Assembly: GCA_016709965.1 (NCBI GenBank)
Contig: JADJLT010000004.1
Span: forward strand, 1 to 64,000
Direction of reading: 5' to 3'
Length of the DNA: 64,000 nucleotides
Origin: Betaproteobacteria bacterium
GTDB taxonomy: Bacteria; Pseudomonadota; Gammaproteobacteria; Burkholderiales; Rhodocyclaceae
Shown here: in pieces, positions 51,501 to 59,608 of the stretch
Position numbering within the stretch: the first letter of the stretch is position 1
Layout of the letters: each line of letters opens with the position of its first letter
Translations under genes and position numbers: made by a program
The notes under the pieces: generated by a model
What the model was told of the DNA's origin: nothing
What the model saw: only the letters and a program-made list of their open reading frames with translations
The model's database searches: none

Positions 51501-51533
51501 ATTTTGGCCAATAATCCGCGTTGACCGCAGCAA
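51501..51533 (+). repeat. Dispersed GTTGACCGYAGCA repeat, copy E
   Basis: GATTTTGGCCAATAATCCGC then core GTTGACCGCAGCA (51521-51533), between the small gene and the end of aroG. Confidence 0.75.
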
Positions 51534-51554
51534 TCTCTGCATGAGTCCAAGGGG

Positions 51555-52628
51555 TCAGGCCAGCCGTTCCGGCAAAATGTCGCGCAGCAGGATGGCGGCG
51601 TCGCGGATCATCTTTTCCGTGGTGTCCCAATCGACGCAGCCATCGGTGACCGAGCAGCCGTATTTCAGTTGCGAGAGGTCAGCCGGGATGGACTGGTTGC
51701 CGGCTTCGATGTTGGATTCGATCATCACGCCGAGCAGCGACTTGTTGCCGAGGCGGACCTGATTGACGATGTCGGCCATGACCAGCGGTTGCAGCTCCGG
51801 CTTCTTGAAGCTGTTGGCGTGCGAGCAATCGACGACGATGTTATGCGGCAACTTGGCCTTGGTCAGCGCCTGTTCGACCATAGCGACTGAGACGGTGTCG
51901 TAGTTCGGACGGCCATCGCCACCACGCAGTACGATGTGGCCATAGCCGTTGCCCTTGGTGCGGACGATGGCGACGCGGCCCTGCTCGGTCAGGCCGAGGA
52001 ATGAGTGCGGCTTGGAAGCAGAGAGGATGGCGTTAACCGCTACGCTGAGATCGCCGCTGGTGCCGTTCTTGAAGCCGACCGGCGTGGACAGGCCGGAAGA
52101 CATTTCACGGTGGGTCTGCGATTCGGTCGTGCGGGCGCCGATGGCGGTCCAGGTAATGAGGTCGCCGTAGTATTGCGGTGCATTCGGGTCGAGCGCTTCG
52201 GTGCCAGTGGGCAGGCCGATTTCAGCCACTTGCAGCAGAAATTCGCGAGCCTTTTGCATGCCGATGTCGATGCGGAAGCTGTCGTCCATAAACGGGTCGT
52301 TGATGTAACCCTTCCAGCCGACGGTGGTGCGCGGCTTTTCGAAATAAACGCGCATGATGATCTGCAGCGTATCGCCGACTTCATCGGACAGTTTCTTTAG
52401 TCGGCGGGCGTAATCCAGGCCGGCGACCGGGTCGTGGATGGAGCAGGGTCCGACGACGACAAACAGGCGATGATCCTTGCGATCCAGAATCTTGCGCAGC
52501 AGGTTGCGACCGTGGGTAACTGTTCGGGCAGCCTTGTCGGAGATGGGCAGCCGGGCGTGAATCTCTTCCGGCGTTGGCATCGTGTCGAAGGCCGTAACGT
52601 TTACGTTTTCAATGTTTTGGGTCGTCAT
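51555..52628 (-). CDS. aroG: 3-deoxy-7-phosphoheptulonate synthase (class I)
   Basis: A 357-residue DAHP synthase, the first shikimate-pathway step (phosphoenolpyruvate plus erythrose 4-phosphate). It has FVVVGPCSIHDPVAGLDYA, IMRVYFEKPRTTVGWKGYIN, RTTESQTHREMSSGLS and VDCSHANSFKK. It is of the AroF/G/H type regulated by aromatic amino acids; which one cannot be told. It lies one base downstream of the mfd stop region on the same strand. Confidence 0.94.
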   Translation of the reverse strand: MTTQNIENVNVTAFDTMPTPEEIHARLPISDKAARTVTHGRNLLRKILDRKDHRLFVVVGPCSIHDPVAGLDYARRLKKLSDEVGDTLQIIMRVYFEKPRTTVGWKGYINDPFMDDSFRIDIGMQKAREFLLQVAEIGLPTGTEALDPNAPQYYGDLITWTAIGARTTESQTHREMSSGLSTPVGFKNGTSGDLSVAVNAILSASKPHSFLGLTEQGRVAIVRTKGNGYGHIVLRGGDGRPNYDTVSVAMVEQALTKAKLPHNIVVDCSHANSFKKPELQPLVMADIVNQVRLGNKSLLGVMIESNIEAGNQSIPADLSQLKYGCSVTDGCVDWDTTEKMIRDAAILLRDILPERLA

Positions 52629-52629
52629 A

Positions 52630-55600
52630 TTAGTTTGTCAGCTGGCGAATCATGTCTTTTACTGCGGCAACCTTGTCGTTCAGGGTCGGGCAGTGGCGGA
52701 GAAGGGAAATTTTATCCTGTCCTGCTAATTTAAAGCTGCGGTTTTTCTGAATCAAATTAATGATCTTAATCGGTTCGATAGGCGGGTTCTTGGCGAACTC
52801 GGGGCTGAACTGCAGCGTGATCTGGTCATTGGTGGCGTCCAGCTTCTGGATGCACAGCGGTTTGACCAGCAGGCGGAGGCGGTGGGTGGCGAGCAGGGAT
52901 TGCGCTTGCAGCGGCAACTCGCCGAAGCGGTCGATCAGTTCTTCCTGCAGGGCGTCGATGTCGTCGGCGCTTTCGCCATTGGCCAGGCGCTTGTAGAGCG
53001 TCAGGCGCTCGTGGACATCGGGGCAATAGCCGTCGGGTAGTAGGGCGGGCGTACGCAGGTTGATTTCGGTGCCGATACCAAGCGGCTGGGTCAGATCGAC
53101 GGCAGCCAGGTGTTTGCCCTGCTTGAGCGCCGCGACGGCGCGATTAAGCATGTCGGCGTACATGTTGAAGCCGACTTCCTGCATTTCGCCGGACTGGTTA
53201 TCGCCAAGCACTTCGCCAGCGCCGCGGATTTCCAGATCGTGCATGGCGAGGAAGAAGCCGGAACCCAGTTCCTCCATGGCCTGAATGGCTTCCAGGCGCA
53301 TTCGGGCCTGCTTGGTCAGGGCCTTTTCGTCCTGCACCAGCAAGTAGGCGTAGGCCTGGTGGTGCGAACGGCCGACGCGGCCGCGTAGCTGATGCAACTG
53401 GGCGAGGCCGAACTTTTCGGAGCGGTTGATCAGGATGGTGTTGGCGTGCGGGTTGTCGATGCCGGTTTCGATAATGGTCGTGCACAGCAGCACATTGGCG
53501 CGCTGGCCGGTGAAGTCGCGCATGACTCGCTCCAGCTCGCGCTCATTCATCTGGCCGTGGCCAATGACGATACGGGCTTCGGGCACCAGCTTGGCCAATT
53601 TTTCCTGCATGTTTTCGATGGTGTCGACTTCGTTGTGCAGGAAGTAAACCTGGCCGCCGCGCTTCAGTTCGCGCAGCACGGCTTCGCGGATGATGCCGTC
53701 GGAGAAATTGCTGACGAAGGTCTTGATGGCCAGGCGTTTCTGCGGTGCGGTGGCGATCACCGAGAAGTCGCGCAGGCCTTCCATGCTCATTGCCAGTGTG
53801 CGTGGGATGGGCGTGGCGGTCAGGGTCAGGACATCGACCTCTGCGCGCATGGCTTTCAATGTTTCCTTCTGGCGAACGCCGAAACGGTGCTCCTCATCAA
53901 TGACCACCAGGCCGAGGCGATTGAACTTGACGTCCTTGCCGATCAGCTTGTGCGTGCCAATGATGATGTCGATCTTGCCGTCAGCCAGATCTTTCAACGC
54001 TTGCGCCGATTCCTTGGCGGTCTTGAAACGGGAGATTTCGGCGATCTTGACTGGCCAGTCGGCGAAGCGGTCAGCGAAGGTCTGGTAATGCTGTTCACAA
54101 AGCAGGGTGGTCGGGCACAGCACGGCCACCTGCTTGCCGCCGGCCACCGCGCAGAAGGCGGCGCGCAGGGCGACTTCGGTCTTGCCGAAGCCGACGTCAC
54201 CGCACACCAGACGATCCATCGGCTTGCCGGAGCGCATGTCTTCGATGACGGCGGCAATGGCCGTTGCCTGGTCGTTGGTTTCCTCGAAGCCAAAACCGTC
54301 GGCGAAAGCTTCGTAGTCGTTTTCCTCAAATGCAAAGGCATGGCCCTCGCGGGCAGCGCGGGCAGCATACAGTGCCAGCAGTTCGGCCGCGGTGTCGTGC
54401 GCCTGTTCGGCAGCCTTGCGCTTGGCCTTTTCCCACTGTCCGGAGCCGAGGGTATGCAACGGCGCACTTTCCGGGTCGGCGCCGGAATAGCGGGAGATGA
54501 CGTGCAACTGGGCGACCGGTACGAAGAGCTTGGCTTCGTTGGCGTAGTGCAGTTCGAGGAATTCCTGCTCGCCGAGGCCGAGGTCCATGCGCACCAGGCC
54601 GAGGTAACGGCCAATGCCGTGGCTTTCATGGACGACGGGGTCGCCGACCTTGAGTTCGGCCAGATCCTTCAGCCAGTTGTCGAAGGTGGCTTTTTTCTGG
54701 GATTCGCGTCGCGTGCGGCGCGGCGACCCGGCGAATAGTTCGGTTTCGGTGATGAAGGTGAGCTTGTCCAGCGCGAAACCGGCATGCAGCGGGCCAATAC
54801 CGAGGGCGACCTTGCTGTCGCCAGTCAGGAAACCGGCCAGATCGGCGCTGGTCTCCGGTTTCAGGCCGTGTTCGGCGAACATGGCAGCCAGTGTTTCCCG
54901 TCGGCCAGCGGTTTCGGCGACCAGCAGCACACGGCCGGGGAAGCTTGCGAGATAGGTTTTCAGCGCGCCAATCGGGTCGTCGCTTCTACGGTCAACGGCA
55001 ATATTGGGCAGTTTTCCGGAAGAGTTTTCATTTTTGGCCAAAAATCCCAGTCGACCGTAGGATTTGGCTGCAGTGAAGAAGGCTTCGTCAGTCAGGAACA
55101 ATTCTTCCGGCGGCAGCAGTGGTCGGGACTTGTCGCCCTGCAGCATGTTGTAGCGCGAGCGGGTGTCGCTCCAGAAGGCGGCGATGGCGCCCGGCGCGTC
55201 ACCATGAGTGGCGAAAATGGCGTCCTTCGGCAGGTAGTCGAAGATGCTGGCCATTTCGTCAAAGAACAGCGGCAGGTAGTACTCGATACCAGCGCTGGCA
55301 ATGCCGGTGGAAATGTCCTTGTAGATGCCCGATTTGGCCGGGTCGCCCTCGAAACGCTCGCGGAAAGCCTGACGGAAATGCGTGCGACCCTTGTCGTCCA
55401 TCGGGAATTCGCGTGCCGGCAAGAGGCGGACTTCGGGCACCGGGTAAACCGTGCGCTGGGTGTCCACGTCAAAGGTCTTGATGCTTTCGATCTCGTCATC
55501 GAACAGGTCAAGGCGGTAGGGCAGTTGCGAGCCCATCGGGAAGAGGTCGATCAGCCCGCCGCGGATCGAGTATTCGCCGGGCGAAACGACCTGCGTCACA

Positions 55601-56088
55601 TGCGCGTAGCCGGCCAGCGTGACCTGGCTGCGGAATTTCTCGGCATCCAGCTTCTGCACCTTCTTGAACTCGAAGGTGTAGGCGGCCATGAATTCCGGCG
55701 GCGCCAGCCGGTTGACCGCGGTCGAGGCAGGTACGAGCAGGATATCGACCTGGCCCTGCAAGGTGGACCACAAGGTTGCGAGGCGCTCTGAAACAAGATC
55801 CTGATGCGGTGAAAAATGGTCGTAAGGCAGCGTTTCCCAGTCTGGCAACTGACGGACGCGCAGATTCGGGGCGAACCAGGGGATTTCATCGAGCAGGCGT
55901 TGGGCATCGGCGGCACTGGCGGTGATGACAGCGAGCAGTTTTCCGGTGTTGCGACCGGCGATTTCGGCCAGTGCCAAGGCGTCGGAAGACCCGGCCAGCG
56001 ATGGTAGATCGATGCGGGCGCCAGGCTTGGGTAAGGGGGGGAAGGAAAGCAGGTGGATTGAGTTCGGCACTGGTGCGCTGTACGGCAT
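52630..56088 (-). CDS. mfd: Transcription-repair coupling factor Mfd
   Basis: A 1152-residue protein that removes stalled RNA polymerase and recruits UvrA. Domains in order: UvrB-like region (DWETLPYDHFSPHQDLVSER), RNA polymerase-interacting CarD-like domain (KVGDPVVHESHGIGRYLG, about 495-515), SF2 motor with CGDVGFGKTEVALRAAF, VIDEEHRFGVRQ, LTATPIPRTLAMSM and QLRGRVGRS, then the C-terminal TRCF domain. Start MPYSAPVPN is preferred over an upstream ATG at 56160 with a basic, Asn/Ser-rich extension. Residues about 345-350 (GRLGFLAKNEN) are encoded by a dispersed repeat. Confidence 0.95.
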   Translation of the reverse strand: MPYSAPVPNSIHLLSFPPLPKPGARIDLPSLAGSSDALALAEIAGRNTGKLLAVITASAADAQRLLDEIPWFAPNLRVRQLPDWETLPYDHFSPHQDLVSERLATLWSTLQGQVDILLVPASTAVNRLAPPEFMAAYTFEFKKVQKLDAEKFRSQVTLAGYAHVTQVVSPGEYSIRGGLIDLFPMGSQLPYRLDLFDDEIESIKTFDVDTQRTVYPVPEVRLLPAREFPMDDKGRTHFRQAFRERFEGDPAKSGIYKDISTGIASAGIEYYLPLFFDEMASIFDYLPKDAIFATHGDAPGAIAAFWSDTRSRYNMLQGDKSRPLLPPEELFLTDEAFFTAAKSYGRLGFLAKNENSSGKLPNIAVDRRSDDPIGALKTYLASFPGRVLLVAETAGRRETLAAMFAEHGLKPETSADLAGFLTGDSKVALGIGPLHAGFALDKLTFITETELFAGSPRRTRRESQKKATFDNWLKDLAELKVGDPVVHESHGIGRYLGLVRMDLGLGEQEFLELHYANEAKLFVPVAQLHVISRYSGADPESAPLHTLGSGQWEKAKRKAAEQAHDTAAELLALYAARAAREGHAFAFEENDYEAFADGFGFEETNDQATAIAAVIEDMRSGKPMDRLVCGDVGFGKTEVALRAAFCAVAGGKQVAVLCPTTLLCEQHYQTFADRFADWPVKIAEISRFKTAKESAQALKDLADGKIDIIIGTHKLIGKDVKFNRLGLVVIDEEHRFGVRQKETLKAMRAEVDVLTLTATPIPRTLAMSMEGLRDFSVIATAPQKRLAIKTFVSNFSDGIIREAVLRELKRGGQVYFLHNEVDTIENMQEKLAKLVPEARIVIGHGQMNERELERVMRDFTGQRANVLLCTTIIETGIDNPHANTILINRSEKFGLAQLHQLRGRVGRSHHQAYAYLLVQDEKALTKQARMRLEAIQAMEELGSGFFLAMHDLEIRGAGEVLGDNQSGEMQEVGFNMYADMLNRAVAALKQGKHLAAVDLTQPLGIGTEINLRTPALLPDGYCPDVHERLTLYKRLANGESADDIDALQEELIDRFGELPLQAQSLLATHRLRLLVKPLCIQKLDATNDQITLQFSPEFAKNPPIEPIKIINLIQKNRSFKLAGQDKISLLRHCPTLNDKVAAVKDMIRQLTN
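55026..55062 (+). repeat. Dispersed GTTGACCGYAGCA repeat, copy F (inside mfd)
   Basis: TTTCATTTTTGGCCAAAAAT, then CCCA and the core variant GTCGACCGTAGGA (55050-55062). It is in frame within mfd on the opposite strand, encoding SYGRLGFLAKNE. Confidence 0.7.
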
Positions 56089-56267
56089 GGCGGGGGACGG
56101 ATTATAACTTTTTCGCGTCGCGAACTTTTTCGAAAAATATTTGTTTAAACAGGATGTCATCCAGATTACGATGACAATGTGACTAAACTATGCCAGCGGG
56201 TTGGCCGTCATGTTTCGTTTGTTTCCTTTCCTTTCCAGGTATTTCATCCAGCAAATCCGGAGATCTC

Positions 56268-56966
56268 ATGAAAGTCGCTCAATTCTCACGCAGCAAACTC
56301 CTTCCCCTTTTTTCATGTCTGGCGCTGTTTGGCACTAGCCTGCCAGCGACAGCAGCGAACGATTATTTTCTTAAATTCGATGGCATCAATGGTAGTAGCG
56401 TGGTTAAAGGCCATGAAAAGGCCATTGAGTTCAATTCCTTCGACTGGGGTGTATCCATTGCACGCTCGCCGATTGGTGGCGGTGGTGGTGGCGGCAAACC
56501 TGTCTTCAGTGATTTTTCGTGGACTCAGACGCTGGATAACAGCGTGACGGGGTTGTTCAATAGCGCGGTCAGCGGAAAGGCAATCAAAAACGCTGTCGTG
56601 GATTTTGTTGCCACAGGACAGAATCCGCAAACCTATTTCCGCATGACCTTTGATAACGTTTTTTTGACCTTCCTTGATTATTCCGGAAGCAGTGGCGGCC
56701 CCATTGAACTCGATGGCGGTTTTACTTACGACAAGGTGAAGCTGGAGTATTGGGCGCAGGACAAGACTGGAAAATTCGTTCCGTCGGGAACAGCATCTTA
56801 CGACCTGCTCTCAGGCAAAGGGTCAGTTTCGGCTGTCGCAGCGCTTTTCTCTCAAGGGCTTGCCGGTCCGCAGGCTGCAATGGTTCCCGAACCGGAAACC
56901 TACGCGATGTTCCTGGCTGGACTCGGCTTGATGGGTGTCATTGCCCGGCGGCGGGTTGGCGTTTGA
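56268..56966 (+). CDS. PEP-CTERM protein with an Hcp-like (type VI tube) domain
   Basis: A 232-residue exported protein: signal peptide (LLPLFSCLALFGTSLPATAA), then an Hcp-type domain (about 30-185) with YFLKFDGINGSSVVKGHEK, AIEFNSFDWGVS, DFSWTQTLDNSVTGLFN and YFRMTFDNVFLTFLDYSGS, then the sorting signal VPEPETYAMFLAGLGLMGVI plus basic tail ARRR. Hcp normally forms the type VI secretion tube in the cytoplasm; here it is exported and sorted by exosortase, so it is probably a surface or matrix protein. Ribosome site CCGGAG. No type VI genes are near. Confidence 0.88.
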   Translation: MKVAQFSRSKLLPLFSCLALFGTSLPATAANDYFLKFDGINGSSVVKGHEKAIEFNSFDWGVSIARSPIGGGGGGGKPVFSDFSWTQTLDNSVTGLFNSAVSGKAIKNAVVDFVATGQNPQTYFRMTFDNVFLTFLDYSGSSGGPIELDGGFTYDKVKLEYWAQDKTGKFVPSGTASYDLLSGKGSVSAVAALFSQGLAGPQAAMVPEPETYAMFLAGLGLMGVIARRRVGV

Positions 56967-56989
56967 GTACGGATCGATTGCTTGGTGGA

Positions 56990-57027
56990 TGCTACGGTCA
57001 ACCGGAAAAAACAGGGAAAAATGAAAA
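56990..57027 (-). repeat. Dispersed GTTGACCGYAGCA repeat, copy G (inverted)
   Basis: Core complement TGCTACGGTCAAC at 56990-57002, followed by the complement of the CATTTTT...CCG segment. It runs into the left arm of the next terminator. Confidence 0.75.
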
Positions 57028-57050
57028 GCCGGGGTAACCCGGTTTTTCAT
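57021..57050. terminator. Terminator after the Hcp/PEP-CTERM gene
   Basis: ATGAAAAGCCGGG, loop GTAA, then CCCGGTTTTTCAT: a 13-bp stem with one G-T pair and a T-run, good for plus-strand termination. The outer part is contributed by the dispersed repeat. Confidence 0.8.
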
Positions 57051-57171
57051 TTTCTGCCAGTACACGTTTTCCGCTTGTCAGGCTGCCCTGGCTTATCAGG
57101 TAAAATGCCGAAGGCGTATGCCGAGGTGATATGATGCCGCCGGACTAAAGTTATTGGGTGTTTCAAAATGA

Positions 57172-57411
57172 ATGATGTCCATCGTTAGTGAGAAACGAGC
57201 TGGTCGAGAACGACGCACGGCGTCTGGTCGACCGCCGTCAGGCATAAGGGAGCGGCGCACGGACGACAGGCGGCAAACGATCGTTTCGGAAATTCCGTTT
57301 GTCGTATGGGTCAGGCATTTCGCTGCTTTTCAGCGTCAAATAATTTCAAGGAACCGTGAGTCGTCAACCGGTGTCTCTACCGCACCGGCTGATGACGAAG
57401 GCAAGAAATGA
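57172..57411 (+). CDS. Small Arg-rich protein, paralogue 1
   Basis: A 79-residue protein with RAGRERRTASGRPPSGIRER-RTDDRR. The PPSGIxERRxxxxRR pattern recurs in the next gene, so the two are paralogues. The second half (SEIPFVVWVRHFAAFQRQ) differs. Family not recognised. Overlaps the next gene by four bases. Confidence 0.6.
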   Translation: MMSIVSEKRAGRERRTASGRPPSGIRERRTDDRRQTIVSEIPFVVWVRHFAAFQRQIISRNRESSTGVSTAPADDEGKK

Positions 57412-57608
57412 ATATGGACTCAAATTTGAACAACGAGCGCCGCAAGCGTGAGCAACGGCGTCATGTCGATCTTGGGCCGCCGTCCGGCATCGGTGAAAGA
57501 CGCATCAACATCGAACGTCGTGTGTTCAACCTCGACTTCAATAGCGGCGAGCAGTGGTTCTCCCACCCGCAGCAGGGTGCTGCAGGCAAGGGAACCACCA
57601 GTCACTGA
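57408..57608 (+). CDS. Small Arg-rich protein, paralogue 2
   Basis: A 66-residue protein with NNERRKREQRRHVDLGPPSG-IGERRINIERRVF, sharing the PPSGIxERR core with the preceding gene. The tail SGEQWFSHPQQG is unlike it. The ATG overlaps the previous stop, indicating a small operon. Function unknown. Confidence 0.6.
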   Translation: MNMDSNLNNERRKREQRRHVDLGPPSGIGERRINIERRVFNLDFNSGEQWFSHPQQGAAGKGTTSH

Positions 57609-57620
57609 TGATTGCCGGGT

Positions 57621-57824
57621 TTAAGCGGTCTGCCTGGCTTTCTTTGAGGTGTTACCAGCCGGGGCTTTTTCGGGTTCACTGGCCTCAACGAAGTAGCCAC
57701 AAAGCGGGCATTTGAAACCGGGCGGGCAGTCATGTTCCCGGGCGCATTGACCTTGAGTCTGATCTGTCAGGACCATTTCGCGTACCGCTTCGCAGCGGCT
57801 AATCGGGGCGTCAAAGAATGACAT
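57621..57824 (-). CDS. Small Cys-rich protein, probable zinc ribbon
   Basis: A 67-residue protein with Cys residues in CEAVREM, GQCAREHDCPP and GFKCPLCGYFVEA, enough for one zinc site (CPLC knuckle). The AAGGAGA ribosome site before the ATG is strong. It ends 13 bases from the end of the convergent Arg-rich gene. No family recognised. Confidence 0.7.
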   Translation of the reverse strand: MSFFDAPISRCEAVREMVLTDQTQGQCAREHDCPPGFKCPLCGYFVEASEPEKAPAGNTSKKARQTA

Positions 57825-57923
57825 CGGAGTCTCCTTGTTTTTAGTGTGGGTATATTCAGTCTAGTCGGGATGTCAGCGATTACCATGAATGAATAAAAAT
57901 ACACGCAGCCATCATTGTCATGC

Positions 57924-58517
57924 TCAGTGTTCAAGGTGCCGCGAGAGCCACATTGTCAGATGCTGAGCAAGGTCTTCGCCAGGTGCCAACAAGTACATTT
58001 CATGCATGCCAAGTAGATGCGAGTCGGCTCGCTGGCAGGCGGTCTGGCCAAAACTGTCGTCAATGTCGAAGAGCATGAGCAAGGGTGCGACCAGCAAGTC
58101 GAGCGCCTGAGCGCCGGCACGGTCAATCAGGCCGCCGTGGCAGACCAGTGCTTTGACTTGCGTATCGCGCTGGGCGGTGGCGCGGATGGCAGCCGGGGCG
58201 ACATCGCCACTGGTGAAGATGGCGAGCGTGAGTGTCTGCATGTCGCCATCGCTGCGAATCAGATCAAGGATATCGATCAGGCGTGTGGTGAGGCGCGGGA
58301 CGTTTTGCGTGGCGTCAACAAACTGCATTTCCTGGGCCGTCAGTAGTTCCATCGTGAAAGTCGCGTAACCACTATCAAAACAATTCGCAGCGATGCTGAT
58401 GTCAGCTTCGGTGTGATGCGATCGGACAATCAGAAGCAGCCCGCGTGGGGTGCCCGGGCATTCAAGCTGGCCATGCAGCGATCCATGCGGGGTTTGCAGC
58501 GTGATATGGCGATTCAT
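57924..58517 (-). CDS. Dienelactone-hydrolase-like alpha/beta protein lacking the nucleophile
   Basis: A 197-residue alpha/beta-hydrolase-fold protein. RGLLLIVRSHHTEADISIAA, DSGYATFTMELLTAQE and VKALVCHGGLIDRAGAQALDLLVAPLLMLFD match the small hydrolases found near AMMECR1 or phosphoribosyltransferase genes. Where relatives have GxSxG (as in FGASTGAAAA), this one has FTSGDVAPAA, so the catalytic Ser is probably missing. It overlaps the start of the radical SAM gene's end by four bases, in the AmmeMemoRadiSam operon. Confidence 0.72.
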   Translation of the reverse strand: MNRHITLQTPHGSLHGQLECPGTPRGLLLIVRSHHTEADISIAANCFDSGYATFTMELLTAQEMQFVDATQNVPRLTTRLIDILDLIRSDGDMQTLTLAIFTSGDVAPAAIRATAQRDTQVKALVCHGGLIDRAGAQALDLLVAPLLMLFDIDDSFGQTACQRADSHLLGMHEMYLLAPGEDLAQHLTMWLSRHLEH

Positions 58518-59608
58518 CGGGATAGCTGGACGGGAATACGGAAGGGGCCGAAGGCACTGCCGTCACGGCCGAGTGTTTTGCCAAAATGACCGGCGATGGC
58601 CGTTTGGCAATGTGGACAATGCCCTTCGGCGCTCAGGTCGTAGCGCCGAATATCGTACCAGTCGCGAACAATCAGCGCGGCATGGCAATTCGGGCAGAAG
58701 GTGGTGCCGCCTTCGCTGTCGTGAACGTTGCCGGTGAAAACGTAGTGCAAGCCTGCATCAAGCGCGATGCGACGGGCTTGTGTCAGGCTGGCCGGCGGGG
58801 TGGGCGGAATGTCGCTCATCTTCCAGTCGGGATGGAACGCCGAGAAATGCAAGGGCACGTCCGGCCCGAGTTCTTTGGCTACCCAGGTAGCCAGTTCGTT
58901 GATTTCCTGAGGGCTGTCATTCTGGCCGGGGATTAGTAATGTCGTGATTTCCAGCCAGCACTCGGTTTCGTGGTGGATGTAGGCCAAGGTGTCGAGTACA
59001 GGCTGCAGGCGGGCGACACAGAGCTTGTGATAGAAATTGTCGGTGAAGGCCTTGAGGTCCACGTTGGCCGCATCCATGACCGCGAAGAATTCACGGGCCG
59101 GCTCCGGGTGGATATAGCCGGCAGTGACTGCCACATTGCGGATGCCCAATTCGCGGCAGGCGAGTGCTGTGTCGATGGCGTATTCGGCAAAGATGACCGG
59201 GTCGTTATAGGTGTAGGCCACTGCATCCGCGCCGTAATCTCTTGCGGCCCGTGCGATATCCTGCGGGCTGGCGCTGTCCATCAGGCGGTCCATGTCCTTC
59301 GATTTTGATATATCCCAGTTCTGGCAGAACTTGCAGGCGAGGTTACAGCCAGCCGTGCCGAAGGAAAGGATGCTGCTGCCGGGATAAAAATGGTTGAGCG
59401 GCTTTTTCTCGATGGGGTCGATGCAGAAGCCGGATGAGCGGCCATAGGTCGTCAGTTGCATGGCGCCATTGACCATCTGGCGGACAAAGCAGGCGCCGCG
59501 CTGGCCTTCGTGCAACTGGCAGTCACGCGGGCAGAGATCGCATTGCACGCGGCCGTCGGGCAGGGCGTGCCACCAGCGGGCGGGGTGGAGGGATTCGGCG
59601 GTCAACAT
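58514..59608 (-). CDS. amrS: AmmeMemoRadiSam system radical SAM enzyme
   Basis: A 364-residue radical SAM protein with the cluster motif CNLACKFCQNWDIS (CxxxCxxC), preceded by a Cys-rich N-terminus (CDLCPRDCQLHEGQRGACF) and followed by a C-terminal zinc ribbon-like CPNC...CPHC pair. It works with AMMECR1 and Memo proteins; the reaction of this conserved trio is not firmly known. Start MLTAESLHP is set by a GGAAGG ribosome site. Confidence 0.92.
   Translation of the reverse strand: MLTAESLHPARWWHALPDGRVQCDLCPRDCQLHEGQRGACFVRQMVNGAMQLTTYGRSSGFCIDPIEKKPLNHFYPGSSILSFGTAGCNLACKFCQNWDISKSKDMDRLMDSASPQDIARAARDYGADAVAYTYNDPVIFAEYAIDTALACRELGIRNVAVTAGYIHPEPAREFFAVMDAANVDLKAFTDNFYHKLCVARLQPVLDTLAYIHHETECWLEITTLLIPGQNDSPQEINELATWVAKELGPDVPLHFSAFHPDWKMSDIPPTPPASLTQARRIALDAGLHYVFTGNVHDSEGGTTFCPNCHAALIVRDWYDIRRYDLSAEGHCPHCQTAIAGHFGKTLGRDGSAFGPFRIPVQLSR

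Noticed and set aside
53392..55791. Long plus-strand reading frames (448 and 335 codons) opposite mfd
   Set aside because: They are antisense shadows in GC-rich DNA. The minus strand has the complete, motif-bearing Mfd protein.
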